Source of the DNA: Bacillus swezeyi
Lineage (GTDB): Bacteria; Bacillota; Bacilli; Bacillales; Bacillaceae
Direction: 5' to 3'
Length of the DNA: 58,441 nt
NCBI RefSeq assembly: GCF_001969815.1
Contig: NZ_MRBK01000016.1
Span: 1 to 58,441, forward strand
A program made the position numbers and the translations under genes. The notes under the pieces were generated by a model that ran no database searches, had not been told where the DNA came from, and was given only the letters and a program-made list of their open reading frames with translations. This document shows positions 35,032 to 44,349 of this stretch, one piece after another. Each line of letters starts with the position of its first letter. Positions within the stretch are counted from its first letter, which is position 1.

Positions 35032-35160
35032 TTAGCGGTCTTTTCCGGTTCCCTGACAGTTGCTGCACGTTTCCGAACCGCCGAGCAGCAGCTGAAAATA
35101 GCCTTTTCCTGAACAAAATGTACAGGATGATTCAGAGCGATGGATCGAAGAAGTCTTCAT
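35032..35160 (-). CDS. yuiA: YuiA, 42-aa zinc-finger peptide
   Basis: Small protein with two Cys-x2-Cys motifs, CTFCSGKGYF and CSNCQGTGK, the CxxCxGxG pattern of DnaJ-type zinc fingers, so a single zinc site is likely. Starts MKTSSIHRSESS at the ATG at 35160 with AAGGTG eight bases upstream; the stop is at 35032. Matches B. subtilis YuiA by position and motif. Function unknown. Confidence 0.88.
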   Translation of the reverse strand: MKTSSIHRSESSCTFCSGKGYFQLLLGGSETCSNCQGTGKDR

Positions 35161-35311
35161 CAGATACACACCTTTTTCTTAATTTTCTGACAATATTACC
35201 ATGAAGATTGTCAATGATAAAGTCAGAAAATATGACGGATTATTTGATGTAAGCGCTTAAAGAAGAGGATTTCTTCCTTTTTCTTTTGTTTTTAAAGTTT
35301 TAGGGATGAAA

Positions 35312-35348
35312 TAAAAAAGCCTGCAGCACCCGCTGCAAGCTCTTTTTT
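35312..35348 (-). terminator. yumB terminator
   Basis: AGCTTGCAGC / GCTGCAGGCT hairpin followed by TTTTTT on the minus strand, 11 bp past the yumB stop. Confidence 0.88.
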
Positions 35349-35359
35349 AGCTGGTGATC

Positions 35360-36571
35360 TTAGAAAAATTTAAATTTTCCTTTTTTAAGCACAAGGCCTG
35401 GTCCGCCAATCAGGTAGAGCGAACGGTTGTCGATGATTTTTTTCATCATGGACGCGGATGTTCCGGTCATTTTTTTGCCCAAAGCCACACCGATCGCATC
35501 GTGTTCGCCAAGCGATGCGACAGAGCCTTTATTATCAAATTTGAATGTTTCTGTTTCTTTGCCGTGGATCAATGCGGCGATATTTGTCGCGCAAGTTTCG
35601 CCCTGCTGCATTGAAATCTGCGCTGTCGGCGGATATGGACGGTCGATTTCCTCGTTGATGACGAGCGAGCAGTCGCCGATGACGAAAATGTCATCAAAGC
35701 TATCAACCCGAAGATCAGGTTTCACTTTGACACGGCCGCGCATGTTTTCAAAGCCTGATTCCTCGATCACCGGATTTCCGCGGACACCGGCTGCCCACAC
35801 AACCGTACCTGCTTTAATTTCTTCAGTCTGGTCGTCTTTTCCGACGAAGATGCCGTCAGGTGTGCATTCTTTTACGGCAGTGCCGATTTTGAATTCGACG
35901 CCTTTTCCTTCCAGATAGTTGACAGCATAATCGACAAGCTCCGGATCGAAGCCAGGCAGTACAGACGGCGCAGCTTCCACACAAATTAAGCGGACCTGCT
36001 GGCGGTCAATATCATATTCCCTGCACAATTCCGGTATGCGGTTAGCCAGTTCACCCAAAAATTCTATTCCTGTAAAACCCGCTCCTCCGACAACAATCGT
36101 CAGACGCTCAGGACGTTTTTCGGCTTCTGTATTGTATGTCGCAAATTGATATTCCATATGCTCGCGAAGCTGACGGGAGGAATCAATGTTTGAAATGGAG
36201 AATGCGTATTCTTTCAGTCCGGAAATTCCGAAGGTCTCAGGGACAGCTCCCAATGCGACGACGAGGTAGTCGTATGCAATCTCACCGGTTCCCAGGACGA
36301 CCTTTTTTTCTTCTTTATTGATGTTCTTCACCGTATCCTGAACAAAACGGACGCGGGACGTGTTGATGACATCTTTAATTGGGTAGCGGCATCTGTCATG
36401 ATGAAGTGTACCTGCGCTTGCCTCATGCATCCAGGTTGTCTCATAATGATAGTTGTGCTTATTGACAAGCGTAATATCTGCTTCATTGATACCGATTTTT
36501 TTGACAAGTCTCGTCACGGTCATTAATCCACCATAACCTGCACCTAACACTACTACTTTTGGCTTATTCAA
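35360..36571 (-). CDS. yumB: YumB, type II NADH dehydrogenase-like
   Basis: Peripheral membrane FAD enzyme passing electrons from NADH to menaquinone. About 403 aa. FAD motif [12 protein letters not shown] at the N-terminus, NAD motif [18 protein letters not shown] (about 160-178), a GDCS FAD motif ([11 protein letters not shown]) and [14 protein letters not shown] place the start at a TTG (36571, [10 protein letters not shown]) because the GGTGG...GTGAT ribosome region fits it; GTG codons at 36580 and 36586 are alternatives. Upstream are two Rex-like operators, suggesting redox control. Its neighbour yumC is divergent. Confidence 0.9.
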   Translation of the reverse strand: MNKPKVVVLGAGYGGLMTVTRLVKKIGINEADITLVNKHNYHYETTWMHEASAGTLHHDRCRYPIKDVINTSRVRFVQDTVKNINKEEKKVVLGTGEIAYDYLVVALGAVPETFGISGLKEYAFSISNIDSSRQLREHMEYQFATYNTEAEKRPERLTIVVGGAGFTGIEFLGELANRIPELCREYDIDRQQVRLICVEAAPSVLPGFDPELVDYAVNYLEGKGVEFKIGTAVKECTPDGIFVGKDDQTEEIKAGTVVWAAGVRGNPVIEESGFENMRGRVKVKPDLRVDSFDDIFVIGDCSLVINEEIDRPYPPTAQISMQQGETCATNIAALIHGKETETFKFDNKGSVASLGEHDAIGVALGKKMTGTSASMMKKIIDNRSLYLIGGPGLVLKKGKFKFF

Positions 36572-36671
36572 CGGAATCACATCCACCTTTTCTGTATTTT
36601 ACTCTAAGCCGGTTTGAAAATAGCCTTTTTGGTTATTGTCAACCTGTTGCCGGCTTTTTATGAAAAAAAGT

Positions 36672-36689
36672 TTGTGAAATCCTTCACTT
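36672..36689. promoter_or_regulatory. Rex-like operator 1 upstream of yumB
   Basis: TTGTGAA-ATCC-TTCACTT against the Rex consensus TTGTGAA-N4-TTCACAA: 12 of the 14 defined positions match. It lies 101 bp upstream of the yumB start, downstream of a candidate promoter on the minus strand. Confidence 0.6.
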
Positions 36690-36748
36690 TAGAGCCCTGA
36701 AAAACGAACCGTTTTTTCAGCAGACTGACGCATAATATTCATAAATAA

Positions 36749-36766
36749 TTAACAAATTGTTCACAA
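36749..36766. promoter_or_regulatory. Rex-like operator 2 and candidate yumB promoter
   Basis: TTAACAA-ATTG-TTCACAA: one perfect Rex half and one weak half. On the minus strand TTGTGA (36766-36761), 17 bases, TATGAA forms a plausible -35/-10 pair for yumB, so the site would cover the -35. The remaining 36572-36942 region holds the yumC promoter near 36895-36908 (TGATATGATATAG) and no gene. Confidence 0.45.
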
Positions 36767-36942
36767 CTACATCATAGCGATTCACATTTGGTTTTTCAAG
36801 ATTGAATATGCCGCTGGCGACATGCTTTTAGGAACAGCGGAGTCTCCTCACCAAGATCCCTTGAAAAAACAGACGCGCTCGTATTTATTTTATGTGATAT
36901 GATATAGTTAAGAACAATTTTCATTTAGGGGGCATTATTTTC

Positions 36943-37941
36943 ATGCGTGAAGACTCAAAAGTATATGACATTACAATTATCGGAGGCGGCCCTGTCGGCT
37001 TGTTTACCGCGTTTTACGGCGGTATGCGGCAAGCGAGCGTCAAAATAATCGAAAGCCTGCCGCAGCTCGGCGGCCAGCTGTCCGCTTTATATCCGGAAAA
37101 ATATATATATGATGTCGCCGGCTTCCCTAAAATCCGCGCTCAGGAGCTTGTCGATAATTTAAAAGACCAAATGGCGAAATTTGATCAGACGGTTTGTCTT
37201 GAGCAAGCTGTCGAAAGCGTTGAAAAGCAAGCGGACGGTATATTTAAGCTTGTGACAAACAAAGAAATTCACTACTCAAAAACAATCATTATTACAGCCG
37301 GAAACGGAGCGTTCCAGCCGAGAAAGCTTGAGCTGGAATCAGCGGCTCAATATGAAAATGCGAACCTCCATTACTTTATCGATGATATGAATAAATTCGC
37401 CGGCAAGCGCGTCGCCGTATTGGGAGGCGGAGACTCTGCCGTAGACTGGGCGCTTATGCTTGAGCCGATCGCGAAAGAGGTATCGATCATTCACCGCCGC
37501 GATAAATTCCGCGCTCATGAACACAGCGTCGAAAACCTGCGAAACTCTAAAGTGAACGTGTTAACGCCATTTGTACCGACTGAGCTGATCGGAGAAAATC
37601 AAATTGAACAGATTGTCATTGAAGAAGTCAAGGGAGAAAGAAAAGAAGTCATTGATGTCGATGATGTCATTGTCAACTTCGGATTTGTTTCATCTCTCGG
37701 CCCGATCAAAAACTGGGGGCTTGACATTGAGAAAAATTCGATCGTCGTCAAATCGACGATGGAAACAAATATTGAAGGATTCTATGCCGCTGGCGACATC
37801 TGCACATATGAAGGAAAAGTAAAGCTGATTGCAAGCGGATTTGGAGAAGCTCCGACCGCGGTAAACAACGCCAAAGCTTATATGGATCCTAAAGCCCGCG
37901 TTCAGCCGCTGCATTCGACGAGCATGTTTGAAAATAAATAA
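36943..37941 (+). CDS. yumC: YumC, ferredoxin/flavodoxin-NADP+ reductase type 2
   Basis: Thioredoxin-reductase-like flavoprotein lacking the redox Cys pair; reduces ferredoxin or flavodoxin with NADPH. In B. subtilis it is essential. 332 aa. FAD motif [16 protein letters not shown] (about 13-28), NADP motif [16 protein letters not shown] (about 156-171), [16 protein letters not shown] (NADPH phosphate binding) and [20 protein letters not shown] near the end. A GGGGG ribosome site precedes the ATG. Single gene with terminator. Confidence 0.95.
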   Translation: MREDSKVYDITIIGGGPVGLFTAFYGGMRQASVKIIESLPQLGGQLSALYPEKYIYDVAGFPKIRAQELVDNLKDQMAKFDQTVCLEQAVESVEKQADGIFKLVTNKEIHYSKTIIITAGNGAFQPRKLELESAAQYENANLHYFIDDMNKFAGKRVAVLGGGDSAVDWALMLEPIAKEVSIIHRRDKFRAHEHSVENLRNSKVNVLTPFVPTELIGENQIEQIVIEEVKGERKEVIDVDDVIVNFGFVSSLGPIKNWGLDIEKNSIVVKSTMETNIEGFYAAGDICTYEGKVKLIASGFGEAPTAVNNAKAYMDPKARVQPLHSTSMFENK

Positions 37942-37944
37942 AAC

Positions 37945-37972
37945 AAAGGAGCCTTGCAAGCGGCTCCTTTTT
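37945..37972. terminator. Terminator between yumC and the zinc-ribbon gene
   Basis: AAAGGAGCC / GGCTCCTTTTT hairpin with a seven-base loop between convergent genes. Confidence 0.88.
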
Positions 37973-37973
37973 G

Positions 37974-38177
37974 TTAAATGATATTCATATATGAGAAAAT
38001 GGTTCCCAGAATCAGCACAATCGTCAAAACGGCAACCATACCTGCAGCGGTCAAAACGATGCGGTCTTTGATTTTTTGCGCTTTTGGCAGCGGCTTTTCA
38101 CACCCGCATGCCTCGCATACTTTAGAGCGGTATGGAATAAGCTCATTACAATTTCTGCAGTTTATGTTTTCTTCCAT
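37974..38177 (-). CDS. Zinc-ribbon membrane protein, 67 aa
   Basis: Four cysteines in CRNC and CEACGC (N-terminal 30 residues: INCRNCNELIPYRSKVCEAC) form a zinc-ribbon, followed by a basic linker and one membrane helix (about 41-62, VLTAAGMVAVLTIVLILGTI). Function unknown. The ATG at 38177 follows AAAAGGGA. It occupies the place where B. subtilis carries yuzG after yumC; I am not sure they are the same gene. Confidence 0.72.
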   Translation of the reverse strand: MEENINCRNCNELIPYRSKVCEACGCEKPLPKAQKIKDRIVLTAAGMVAVLTIVLILGTIFSYMNII

Positions 38178-38321
38178 GTTTGGATCCCTTTTCCTTTCTG
38201 GGCTTTCGTTCCTAAAAGAACTTGTCCAGTATAGAATAACAAATAAACGAATAGAATGTCTTAAGATTCACAAAATATTCTTAAATGAATGCTAAAAAAA
38301 CCCTTGTTAGGAAGTGACGTT

Positions 38322-38546
38322 ATGTCTTACTACAACAATCGAAATCAGGAACCCCTGCCAAAAGAAGATATCAATACGTGGGAATGTACAGCAGAGGACT
38401 GCAACGGATGGATGAGAAAAAACTTTACAAGCAGTGAACGTCCTTTATGCCCTCTCTGCAATCAGGAAATGGAGAGCGGAAGCCGCTATCTAACCTCAAT
38501 CACCAACAATACGAGCAATCTTCACCGCATATTTAACCAAAAATAG
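38322..38546 (+). CDS. YdjO-like cold-inducible family protein, 74 aa
   Basis: Small protein starting MSYYNNRNQEPLPKEDINTW with a four-Cys zinc site (WECTAEDCNGWMRK ... CPLCNQEM). It closely matches what I recall of B. subtilis YdjO, whose family is annotated as cold-inducible. The ATG at 38322 has AGGAAGTGA upstream; 11 in-frame codons precede it. An unexpected position for a ydjO-type gene: in B. subtilis this segment carries guaC, paiB and paiA. Confidence 0.8.
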   Translation: MSYYNNRNQEPLPKEDINTWECTAEDCNGWMRKNFTSSERPLCPLCNQEMESGSRYLTSITNNTSNLHRIFNQK

Positions 38547-38575
38547 AAACACCTCTTTTTAAAACATCCAATCGC

Positions 38576-38616
38576 AAAAGCCTTGCTCGAACCCTGAGCG
38601 GGGCGGCTGCTTTTTC
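38576..38616 (+). terminator. Terminator of the YdjO-like gene
   Basis: Imperfect hairpin with AGCC/GGCT and GCTC/GAGC pairing followed by TTTTTC, about 30 bp after the stop. Confidence 0.6.
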
Positions 38617-38656
38617 TTATCTATTCGGGTTTTATGACAAACATTTCACCAATAGA

Positions 38657-38779
38657 ATGTCATTGCGGATAGAAACCATTTCCGGACTTCCCTATGGATT
38701 TCGAAAAACCGCTTTCCACAATGTGCTCGTTGAAATGACCCGCATGTCTCAGTTTCCCGCCAGCCAATTTAACGAGTAA
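38657..38779 (+). pseudogene. Possible gene-end remnant (40 codons)
   Basis: Plus-strand frame MSLRIETISGLPYGFRKTAF then HNVLVEMTRMSQFPASQFNE and TAA. It reads like a folded protein's C-terminus, but there is no ribosome site and upstream codons contain stops. It ends just before a terminator. I do not recognise the family. The rest of 38547-38876 is terminators and short spacer. Confidence 0.3.
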
Positions 38780-38780
38780 T

Positions 38781-38826
38781 AAAAACGCCTTTCTCAAACG
38801 ATGAATCATCGCTAAGAAAGGCGTTT
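38781..38826. terminator. Terminator of yutM
   Basis: AACGCCTTTCT / AGAAAGGCGTT stem; on the minus strand it is followed by TTTTATTA. Long loop with inner pairing (CGATG/CATCG). Confidence 0.82.
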
Positions 38827-38876
38827 ATTAATCGTTTTTCCATCATAACGGGTTCATTCATACCGGGTTTCGTATG

Positions 38877-39242
38877 TCAGCACTCTTCAGGCTTGCCGGC
38901 ATTTGCTGCCGTGCGGAATGAAGAGCCGCAGCCGCATGACGCGATGGCGTTTGGATTTTCGATGGTGAAGCCGCCGCCCATCATCGATTGTTTGAAATCA
39001 ATGACCGTTCCGTTCATGATAGCAATGCTTTCATTATCGACAAGCACTGTGATTCCATGCTGAACAAACTCGCTGTCATCTTCATTTTTTTCGTGCTCAA
39101 ACCCCATGCCATATGAAAGGCCGCTGCACCCGCCGCCTTTTACACCGATTCTTAAGAAAGCATTTTCTTCTTCATGCTCCTTCATCATCTCTTTAATATG
39201 AAGGGCAGCCGCTTCTGTAAGCGTGACTGTTTTTTCGCTCAT
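38877..39242 (-). CDS. yutM: YutM (ErpA-like), A-type iron-sulfur carrier
   Basis: HesB/IscA-family protein of 121 aa that carries or delivers Fe-S clusters. The three conserved cysteines are in VKGGGCSGLSYGMGF and IASCGCGSSF (C-x-C near the C-terminus). Start MSEKTVTLTEAAALHIKEMM at 39242 with AGGAGG upstream. Adjacent to dapF as in B. subtilis. Confidence 0.94.
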   Translation of the reverse strand: MSEKTVTLTEAAALHIKEMMKEHEEENAFLRIGVKGGGCSGLSYGMGFEHEKNEDDSEFVQHGITVLVDNESIAIMNGTVIDFKQSMMGGGFTIENPNAIASCGCGSSFRTAANAGKPEEC

Positions 39243-39318
39243 GACAAAGCACCTCCTCTAGTTGTCATGTCTACCTTTATTATAAATGTGAATCCGGTAT
39301 TTCTCAAACAGACCGTCT

Positions 39319-40173
39319 TCAAATAAAAAATACGCCTTCACATACCATTTCAGCCGGGCCTGTCATCATCACGCGGCCGTCGTTTTTCCAGTTGATGATC
39401 AAATCGCCTCCGGCAAGATGAACGGTAATGTCGGTCTCTCTTTCGGCAAAGCCGTTCAGAATAGAGGAAACCGCAGCAGCACAGGCGCCTGTTCCGCACG
39501 CCTGAGTAATCCCTGAACCTCTTTCCCATACGCGGAAATGCAGTTCCTTCGCATTTTCCACCTCAACAAATTCGACATTGACGCCCTCCGGAAACCTCTC
39601 GTCTTTTTCGATGAGCGGCCCCAATGTTGTCAGCGGGGCTTCTTCAATATCGTCTAAATAAAAGATGATATGAGGGTTTCCCATAGATACAGCAGTGCCT
39701 TTCAGTTCATGGCCGCCAAAATTCATTTGTTCATTGATCGTTTGTGAGTGCTGCTCCCCGAACATTGGCATATCCGATTTAAGGAGCCGCGGCTCGCCCA
39801 TGTCGACTGTGGCCGAAACGACTTTCCCGTCCTCCACTTCAACTTCCGCTTTCACCAAGCCTGACAATGTTTCAATGAAAAAGGATTTTTCTTTTACCAG
39901 TTTATGTTCATAAGCGTATTTCGCAACACAGCGCAAGCCGTTTCCACAGTTTTTGCCTTCAGATCCATCGCTGTTGAAAATCCGCATTTTGACCGGCGCT
40001 TGATCAGAAGGACAGATGAGAATCATTCCGTCAGAACCGATTCCCGTATAAACTGAAGACACTTTGACAGCCAATTGCGATAACAATTCTTCCGGAAGGT
40101 TCTCTTCAAATTGATTGACATATATATAACTGTTTCCTAAACCGTGCATTTTAGTAAAACGAAAAAACTTCAT
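39319..40173 (-). CDS. dapF: Diaminopimelate epimerase
   Basis: Interconverts LL- and meso-diaminopimelate for lysine and peptidoglycan. 284 aa, normal length. Both catalytic cysteines are present: C76 in [11 protein letters not shown] and C226 in [10 protein letters not shown]. The ATG at 40173 ([20 protein letters not shown]) follows TTGGAGG; the frame is open 41 codons further upstream without a matching protein. The C-terminus [11 protein letters not shown] is as expected. Confidence 0.97.
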   Translation of the reverse strand: MKFFRFTKMHGLGNSYIYVNQFEENLPEELLSQLAVKVSSVYTGIGSDGMILICPSDQAPVKMRIFNSDGSEGKNCGNGLRCVAKYAYEHKLVKEKSFFIETLSGLVKAEVEVEDGKVVSATVDMGEPRLLKSDMPMFGEQHSQTINEQMNFGGHELKGTAVSMGNPHIIFYLDDIEEAPLTTLGPLIEKDERFPEGVNVEFVEVENAKELHFRVWERGSGITQACGTGACAAAVSSILNGFAERETDITVHLAGGDLIINWKNDGRVMMTGPAEMVCEGVFFI

Positions 40174-40256
40174 AGCGGCCTCCAACATTTTTATTTCTTT
40201 TAGTATAAAAGCTGGAACGGATGGACACAATATGATTATCCCCCGTTTTTCATACA

Positions 40257-40293
40257 TAAAAGCTCCCTGCACATATATGCAGGGAGCTTTTAT
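40257..40293 (-). terminator. yutK terminator
   Basis: AAAGCTCCCTGC / GCAGGGAGCTTT hairpin, eight-base loop, immediately after the yutK stop. Confidence 0.9.
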
Positions 40294-40298
40294 CATGC

Positions 40299-41516
40299 TT
40301 ACCCGATAAACATACCGGCAATCGCCGCACTTAAAAGGTTGGCCAATGATCCGGCAGCAACGGCTTTCAGTCCGAGACGGGCAATATCAGAACGGCGGCT
40401 CGGCGCCATTCCTCCCAATCCTCCAAGCAAAATGGCAACGGAAGACAAGTTGGCGAAACCGCACAGCGCAAAGCTGATAATTGTAGCGGTTTTAGCAGAA
40501 AGCTGCTCGAAAATCGGAGCAAAGTTGGAATAAGCAACAAATTCGTTTAAGACAAGCTTTTGGCCGATAAAGCTTCCAGCCTGGACAGCCTCATCCCAAG
40601 GCACACCGATGACAAAGGCAAGCGGTGCAAATACATATCCGAGTATGAATTCGAGAGACAGGCCTTTAAAGCCAAACCAGCCCCCGATTCCGCCGAGAAC
40701 ACCGTTTAAAACGGCAATCAAAGCAACAAATGCAAGCAGCATCGCGCCGACATTCAAAGCAAGGTTCAGACCTGTTGAAGCCCCTTTTGCCGCCGCATCG
40801 ATTACATTTGCAGCATCTTCGTCTTCAGCCATTTGAATATCTTCTGATGACGCTTTCGATTTCTCTGTTTCCGGAATAAGCATTTTTGCCATGATCAAAC
40901 CTGCCGGTGCAGCCATAAAGCTTGCCGCAAGCAAATATTCAAGAGGAACTCCGAGAAGGGCGTAGCCGAATAAAACAGAACCGGCCACTGAAGCCAATCC
41001 TCCGGTCATAACGGTAAACAGCTCGGATTTAGTCAAGTTGGCAATAAACGGCTTAATGACAAGAGGAGCCTCTGTTTGGCCGACAAAAATATTTGCAGCA
41101 GCAGAAAGAGATTCCGTTTTGCTTGTTCCGAGAAGCTTTGACAATCCTCCGCCGATAAAACGGATGATGACCTGCATGATTCTTAGGTGGTAAAGAACGG
41201 CAATCAATGATGAAAAGAAGATGATGACGGGTAAAACACTTAAAGCAAAGGCAGCGCTGTCGCCTACCTGTAAAAGAGGGCCAAAGAGAAAGCTGATCCC
41301 TTCATTCGCATAATTGACGAGATGTTGAACAGCTTGCGTAAACGAAAGAAACGCCTCCCGTCCCATCTCCCATTTGAGAACGATAAAGCCGAACAGGAGC
41401 TGGATCGCCAAACCGATGACAATCGTTCTTATATTAATTTTGCTTTTATGCTCAGAAAGCAAGAACGCAATCGCGAAAATCGCAAGAATACCAAGAAGTC
41501 CCCATAATATGTTCAT
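40299..41516 (-). CDS. yutK: YutK (NupQ), concentrative nucleoside transporter
   Basis: CNT-family proton- or sodium-coupled nucleoside importer, 405 aa, about ten helices. Family signatures: [56 protein letters not shown] and [20 protein letters not shown]. The ATG at 41516 follows AGAGGTG; a GTG two codons earlier is less likely. In B. subtilis the homologue takes up purine nucleosides. Confidence 0.93.
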   Translation of the reverse strand: MNILWGLLGILAIFAIAFLLSEHKSKINIRTIVIGLAIQLLFGFIVLKWEMGREAFLSFTQAVQHLVNYANEGISFLFGPLLQVGDSAAFALSVLPVIIFFSSLIAVLYHLRIMQVIIRFIGGGLSKLLGTSKTESLSAAANIFVGQTEAPLVIKPFIANLTKSELFTVMTGGLASVAGSVLFGYALLGVPLEYLLAASFMAAPAGLIMAKMLIPETEKSKASSEDIQMAEDEDAANVIDAAAKGASTGLNLALNVGAMLLAFVALIAVLNGVLGGIGGWFGFKGLSLEFILGYVFAPLAFVIGVPWDEAVQAGSFIGQKLVLNEFVAYSNFAPIFEQLSAKTATIISFALCGFANLSSVAILLGGLGGMAPSRRSDIARLGLKAVAAGSLANLLSAAIAGMFIG

Positions 41517-41643
41517 GACCACACCTCTTCTTATTTTTTAAACTTTTATTAAGATAACAATTAATCATTTGCCTGTCCACAAAAATTTTTACGAATTTTT
41601 TATCTTTTTATGGAAACCCTTACAACCAAAGGCTTATGCTCAT

Positions 41644-41678
41644 AAAAAAAACGAGACCACCCTTCATGACCCCGTTTA
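41644..41678 (-). terminator. yuzB terminator
   Basis: AACGGGG / TCTCGTT-type stem with G-T pairs followed by TTTTTTTT on the minus strand, at the yuzB stop. Confidence 0.65.
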
Positions 41679-41912
41679 AATCATTTCATTTTCTTCAATG
41701 AACTCATATATATTTTCGACTAACTCAGCCGGATTATTCCCTGAAACCATTTCACCGTTCACAAGGGCAAATAATGTCTGCATACATTGCCCGCAATAAC
41801 TCAGACAGCCGTATTCGACAACGTCTAAATTCGGGTCTTTCTCTAGTATTTCTTTTGCCTTCTGAGAACCTTGGGCAAGATTGCTGACGCAAAATTCAAC
41901 AATTGGAAACAC
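41676..41912 (-). CDS. yuzB: YuzB, DUF1450 protein, 78 aa
   Basis: Small thioredoxin-like-fold candidate with FCVSN near the N-terminus and a C-x2-C motif in [18 protein letters not shown]. Redox or metal binding is plausible, but function is unknown. The GTG at 41912 follows GAGGTG at seven bases. It lies between yutK and yutJ as in B. subtilis. Upstream 41913-42192 is AT-rich promoter DNA. Confidence 0.88.
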   Translation of the reverse strand: MFPIVEFCVSNLAQGSQKAKEILEKDPNLDVVEYGCLSYCGQCMQTLFALVNGEMVSGNNPAELVENIYEFIEENEMI

Positions 41913-42192
41913 TTTCTTTCACCTCACATCGCCTTCTTATCGTACCCTAATGTCCTTTGATTAGTCAAAACATGAAATTGCCTGATAAAGCTTTTGTAAC
42001 ATATTAATGCCTTAAAGGGTTTTACTAATTATCTCGCTGTGATGTATGTGTAGGTTATTTTTCCGAGAAATATTGTGATTTTACATCAAATTAGATATAA
42101 TTCTAGAGGGTATTTACATAGTTTTTTATTTTTGCATTGTAAAAAAAATAAGTTTCTAGTTTCTTAATCTGAGGGGAAAAGGGGAATTAGCA

Positions 42193-43260
42193 ATGAGAAA
42201 TTTAGTCTTGCTCGGCGGCGGTTATGGAAATATGCGCGTTATACATCGTTTGCTGCCAAATCAGCTGCCTGATGATGTGATGATCACTTTAATTGATAGA
42301 AACCCTTACCATTGTTTAAAAACGGAGTATTATGCACTTGCTGCCGGAACGATTTCCGATCATCATATTAGAGTATCCTTCCCGGATCACCCTAAATTAA
42401 AGACTGAATACGGCAATATTTCTCGTATTGATCTGGAGCAAAAAAAAGTGCTGTTTCATGACAGAGAGCCGATTCCCTATGATGATGCTGTGATCGGGCT
42501 TGGCTGTGAGGACAAATATCATAATGTTCCTGGAGCGCCTGACTACACGTACAGCATTCAGACGATCGACCAATCCCGCCATACCTATCAGGCGCTCAAC
42601 AACTTAAATGCGGAAGCAACCGTTGCGATAGTCGGGGCAGGACTGAGCGGCGTTGAACTTGCGAGCGAATTAAGAGAAAGCAGAAAAGACTTGAACATTA
42701 TTCTTTTCGACCGCGGGGAATTGATTTTATCAAGCTTCCCTGAGCGGCTGAGCAAATATGTTCAAAGCTGGTTTGAAGAGCACGGCGTCAGCATCATTAA
42801 CCGCGCGAATATTACGAAAGTGGAAGAAGGCATCGTCTACAACCATGATGACCCGATTCCAGCCGATGCCATTGTCTGGACTGCGGGGATTCAGCCGAGT
42901 CAAATCGTCCGCGAGCTTAATGTCGAAAAAGATGCACAAGGACGAGTCGTCTTAACACCGCACCACAATTTGCCCGGAAACGAACACGTCTATGTCGTCG
43001 GAGACTGTGCAAGCCTTCCGCACGCTCCAAGCGCACAGCTTGCAGAAGCACAGGCGGAGCAGATTGTCCAGATTCTTGAATGTCGCTGGAGAGGAGAGCC
43101 TCTTCCGGAATCGATGCCGAAATTCAAGCTGAAAGGCGTACTCGGGTCCCTCGGCAAAAAAGCCGGCTTCGGATTAGTCGCTGAACGTCCGCTGATCGGC
43201 AGGGTGCCGCGCCTGTTGAAATCGGGACTGCTTTGGATGTATAAGCATCATAATGGATAG
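42193..43260 (+). CDS. yutJ: YutJ, NADH dehydrogenase-like flavoprotein
   Basis: 355 aa FAD/NAD enzyme of the type II NADH dehydrogenase family, shorter than yumB. FAD motif LVLLGGGYGNMRV, NAD motif VAIVGAGLSGVELASELRES, and VYVVGDCASLPHAPSAQLAE (FAD/quinone region). No C-terminal amphipathic extension of the usual size, so membrane attachment is uncertain. The strong A/G-rich GAGGGGAAAAGGGG leader contains the ribosome site. Confidence 0.9.
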   Translation: MRNLVLLGGGYGNMRVIHRLLPNQLPDDVMITLIDRNPYHCLKTEYYALAAGTISDHHIRVSFPDHPKLKTEYGNISRIDLEQKKVLFHDREPIPYDDAVIGLGCEDKYHNVPGAPDYTYSIQTIDQSRHTYQALNNLNAEATVAIVGAGLSGVELASELRESRKDLNIILFDRGELILSSFPERLSKYVQSWFEEHGVSIINRANITKVEEGIVYNHDDPIPADAIVWTAGIQPSQIVRELNVEKDAQGRVVLTPHHNLPGNEHVYVVGDCASLPHAPSAQLAEAQAEQIVQILECRWRGEPLPESMPKFKLKGVLGSLGKKAGFGLVAERPLIGRVPRLLKSGLLWMYKHHNG

Positions 43261-43310
43261 GGATATGCTTTTCCTTACAAATCGTGTTTTTACTCTTATT
43301 CATACCTTTT

Positions 43311-43351
43311 AACACTAAAAGCTCATCACGTCAGATGAGCTTTTAGTGTTT
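43311..43351 (+). terminator. yutJ terminator
   Basis: Perfect 17-bp stem AACACTAAAAGCTCATC / GATGAGCTTTTAGTGTT with a six-base loop. Confidence 0.93.
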
Positions 43352-43420
43352 CGCAGTTTACTAACAGGTTTTGTTCTAACTCTATTTCTCGGCAGACCTT
43401 TTACGATTGTCATTTGCAGC

Positions 43421-43447
43421 AAAAAACGCTCTCAGTGAAAGAGAGCG
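43421..43447 (-). terminator. Minus-strand terminator after the 43457 remnant
   Basis: CGCTCTC / GAGAGCG stem followed by GTTTTTT on the minus strand, 10 bp beyond the stop of the open remnant at 43457. Confidence 0.75.
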
Positions 43448-43456
43448 CTATAGTTT

Positions 43457-43600
43457 TCAATATATGAATTGGTTTCTCAATGCGTTTGTCAACTTTTCAG
43501 GCATTTTATGCCCTGTTGACTTATATAAAAAATAGAATAACCCTTGGGCTCGCCGGTATTGTTCATATATGTCAATGATGATCAGGCTTGGGCCGCAATT
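43457..43600 (-). pseudogene. Open C-terminal gene remnant, 47 codons
   Basis: Minus-strand frame without any ATG, GTG or TTG at its head: NCGPSLIIIDIYEQYRRAQG, LFYFLYKSTGHKMPEKLTNA, LRNQFIY, stop. The stop sits 10 bp before a good terminator, as a real gene end would. It begins just after the stop of the hydrolase gene. Probably the 3' end of a lost gene. Family not recognised. The remainder of 43261-43604 is terminators. Confidence 0.45.
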
Positions 43601-43604
43601 TCAT

Positions 43605-44201
43605 TCACAGCCCCTTTAGAAAGCTCATCATTTTCCCGTATGCTATTTGCGAGGAATGGCTGTTGTATTCTTTAGAATATGGGTCGCTAAATCCATGCGC
43701 TCCCTTCAATTTGGCCGTTTCGACATTCTTCTTGCCGTCCAAAGCTGTAATGAATTTGGCAACGTCAAAGGATTGTTCTTTTTCCGAAAAAAACAGCATT
43801 ACAGGGCATGCAGGTGTTATTTCCAGGTAGTCTCTTATGCGGGAACCATAATATCCGACAATCCCATCAATGTATTCTTCTTCACTGCACAGCCAGGCGA
43901 TAGTCGCTCCCACGCTGAACCCGACCAGCACGATCTTTTGATATCGATTTTTCAGATGGAAGATCATCGTTTTTATTTTGCTGGCAGCGCCGGCAAAACC
44001 GACGTTCTCCATATAATGAAGATAGGCGGCTTTCTCCTCCTGGTAATCGAATGGTCTTTCTTTATTTAATAAATTCGGGCAAATGACATCAAACCCGCGG
44101 TGGGAAAGCGAGCGGCAAACATCCTCCATATGCCGGTTGATCCCGTATATTTCGTGCAATACGATAATCGCCTGCTCTGAATTCTTCTGAATATGTATCA
44201 T
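43605..44201 (-). CDS. Dienelactone-hydrolase-family protein, 198 aa
   Basis: Alpha/beta hydrolase of the DLH family; substrate unknown. The N-terminal strand is IIVLHEIYGINRHMEDVCRS. The nucleophile elbow is GFSVGAT (Ser where classical dienelactone hydrolases have Cys). The acid is probably the Asp in EKEQSFDV and the His is in KGAHGFSDPY. ATG at 44201 with AAGGAG upstream. It follows the phr gene on the same strand at 148 bp. Not at this place in B. subtilis; part of the accessory island. Confidence 0.85.
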   Translation of the reverse strand: MIHIQKNSEQAIIVLHEIYGINRHMEDVCRSLSHRGFDVICPNLLNKERPFDYQEEKAAYLHYMENVGFAGAASKIKTMIFHLKNRYQKIVLVGFSVGATIAWLCSEEEYIDGIVGYYGSRIRDYLEITPACPVMLFFSEKEQSFDVAKFITALDGKKNVETAKLKGAHGFSDPYSKEYNSHSSQIAYGKMMSFLKGL

Positions 44202-44349
44202 TATCTGACTCCTTCATTCCTATCAGTATTGCCGGCCTTATGGATCTGGCTTTTCAAGCTCAAAAAAAAGAAGGCGCCGATCATGGCACCATTATAAAAT
44301 GGATGGCGGTGTGCAGACGAGCCTGGGGGGACTTGTCCGATCATGCTTG

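Noticed and set aside
41523..41640. Possible PurR box or purine riboswitch upstream of yutK
   Set aside because: Only an AT-rich stretch with a single CGAA; no second box and no riboswitch stems could be recognised.
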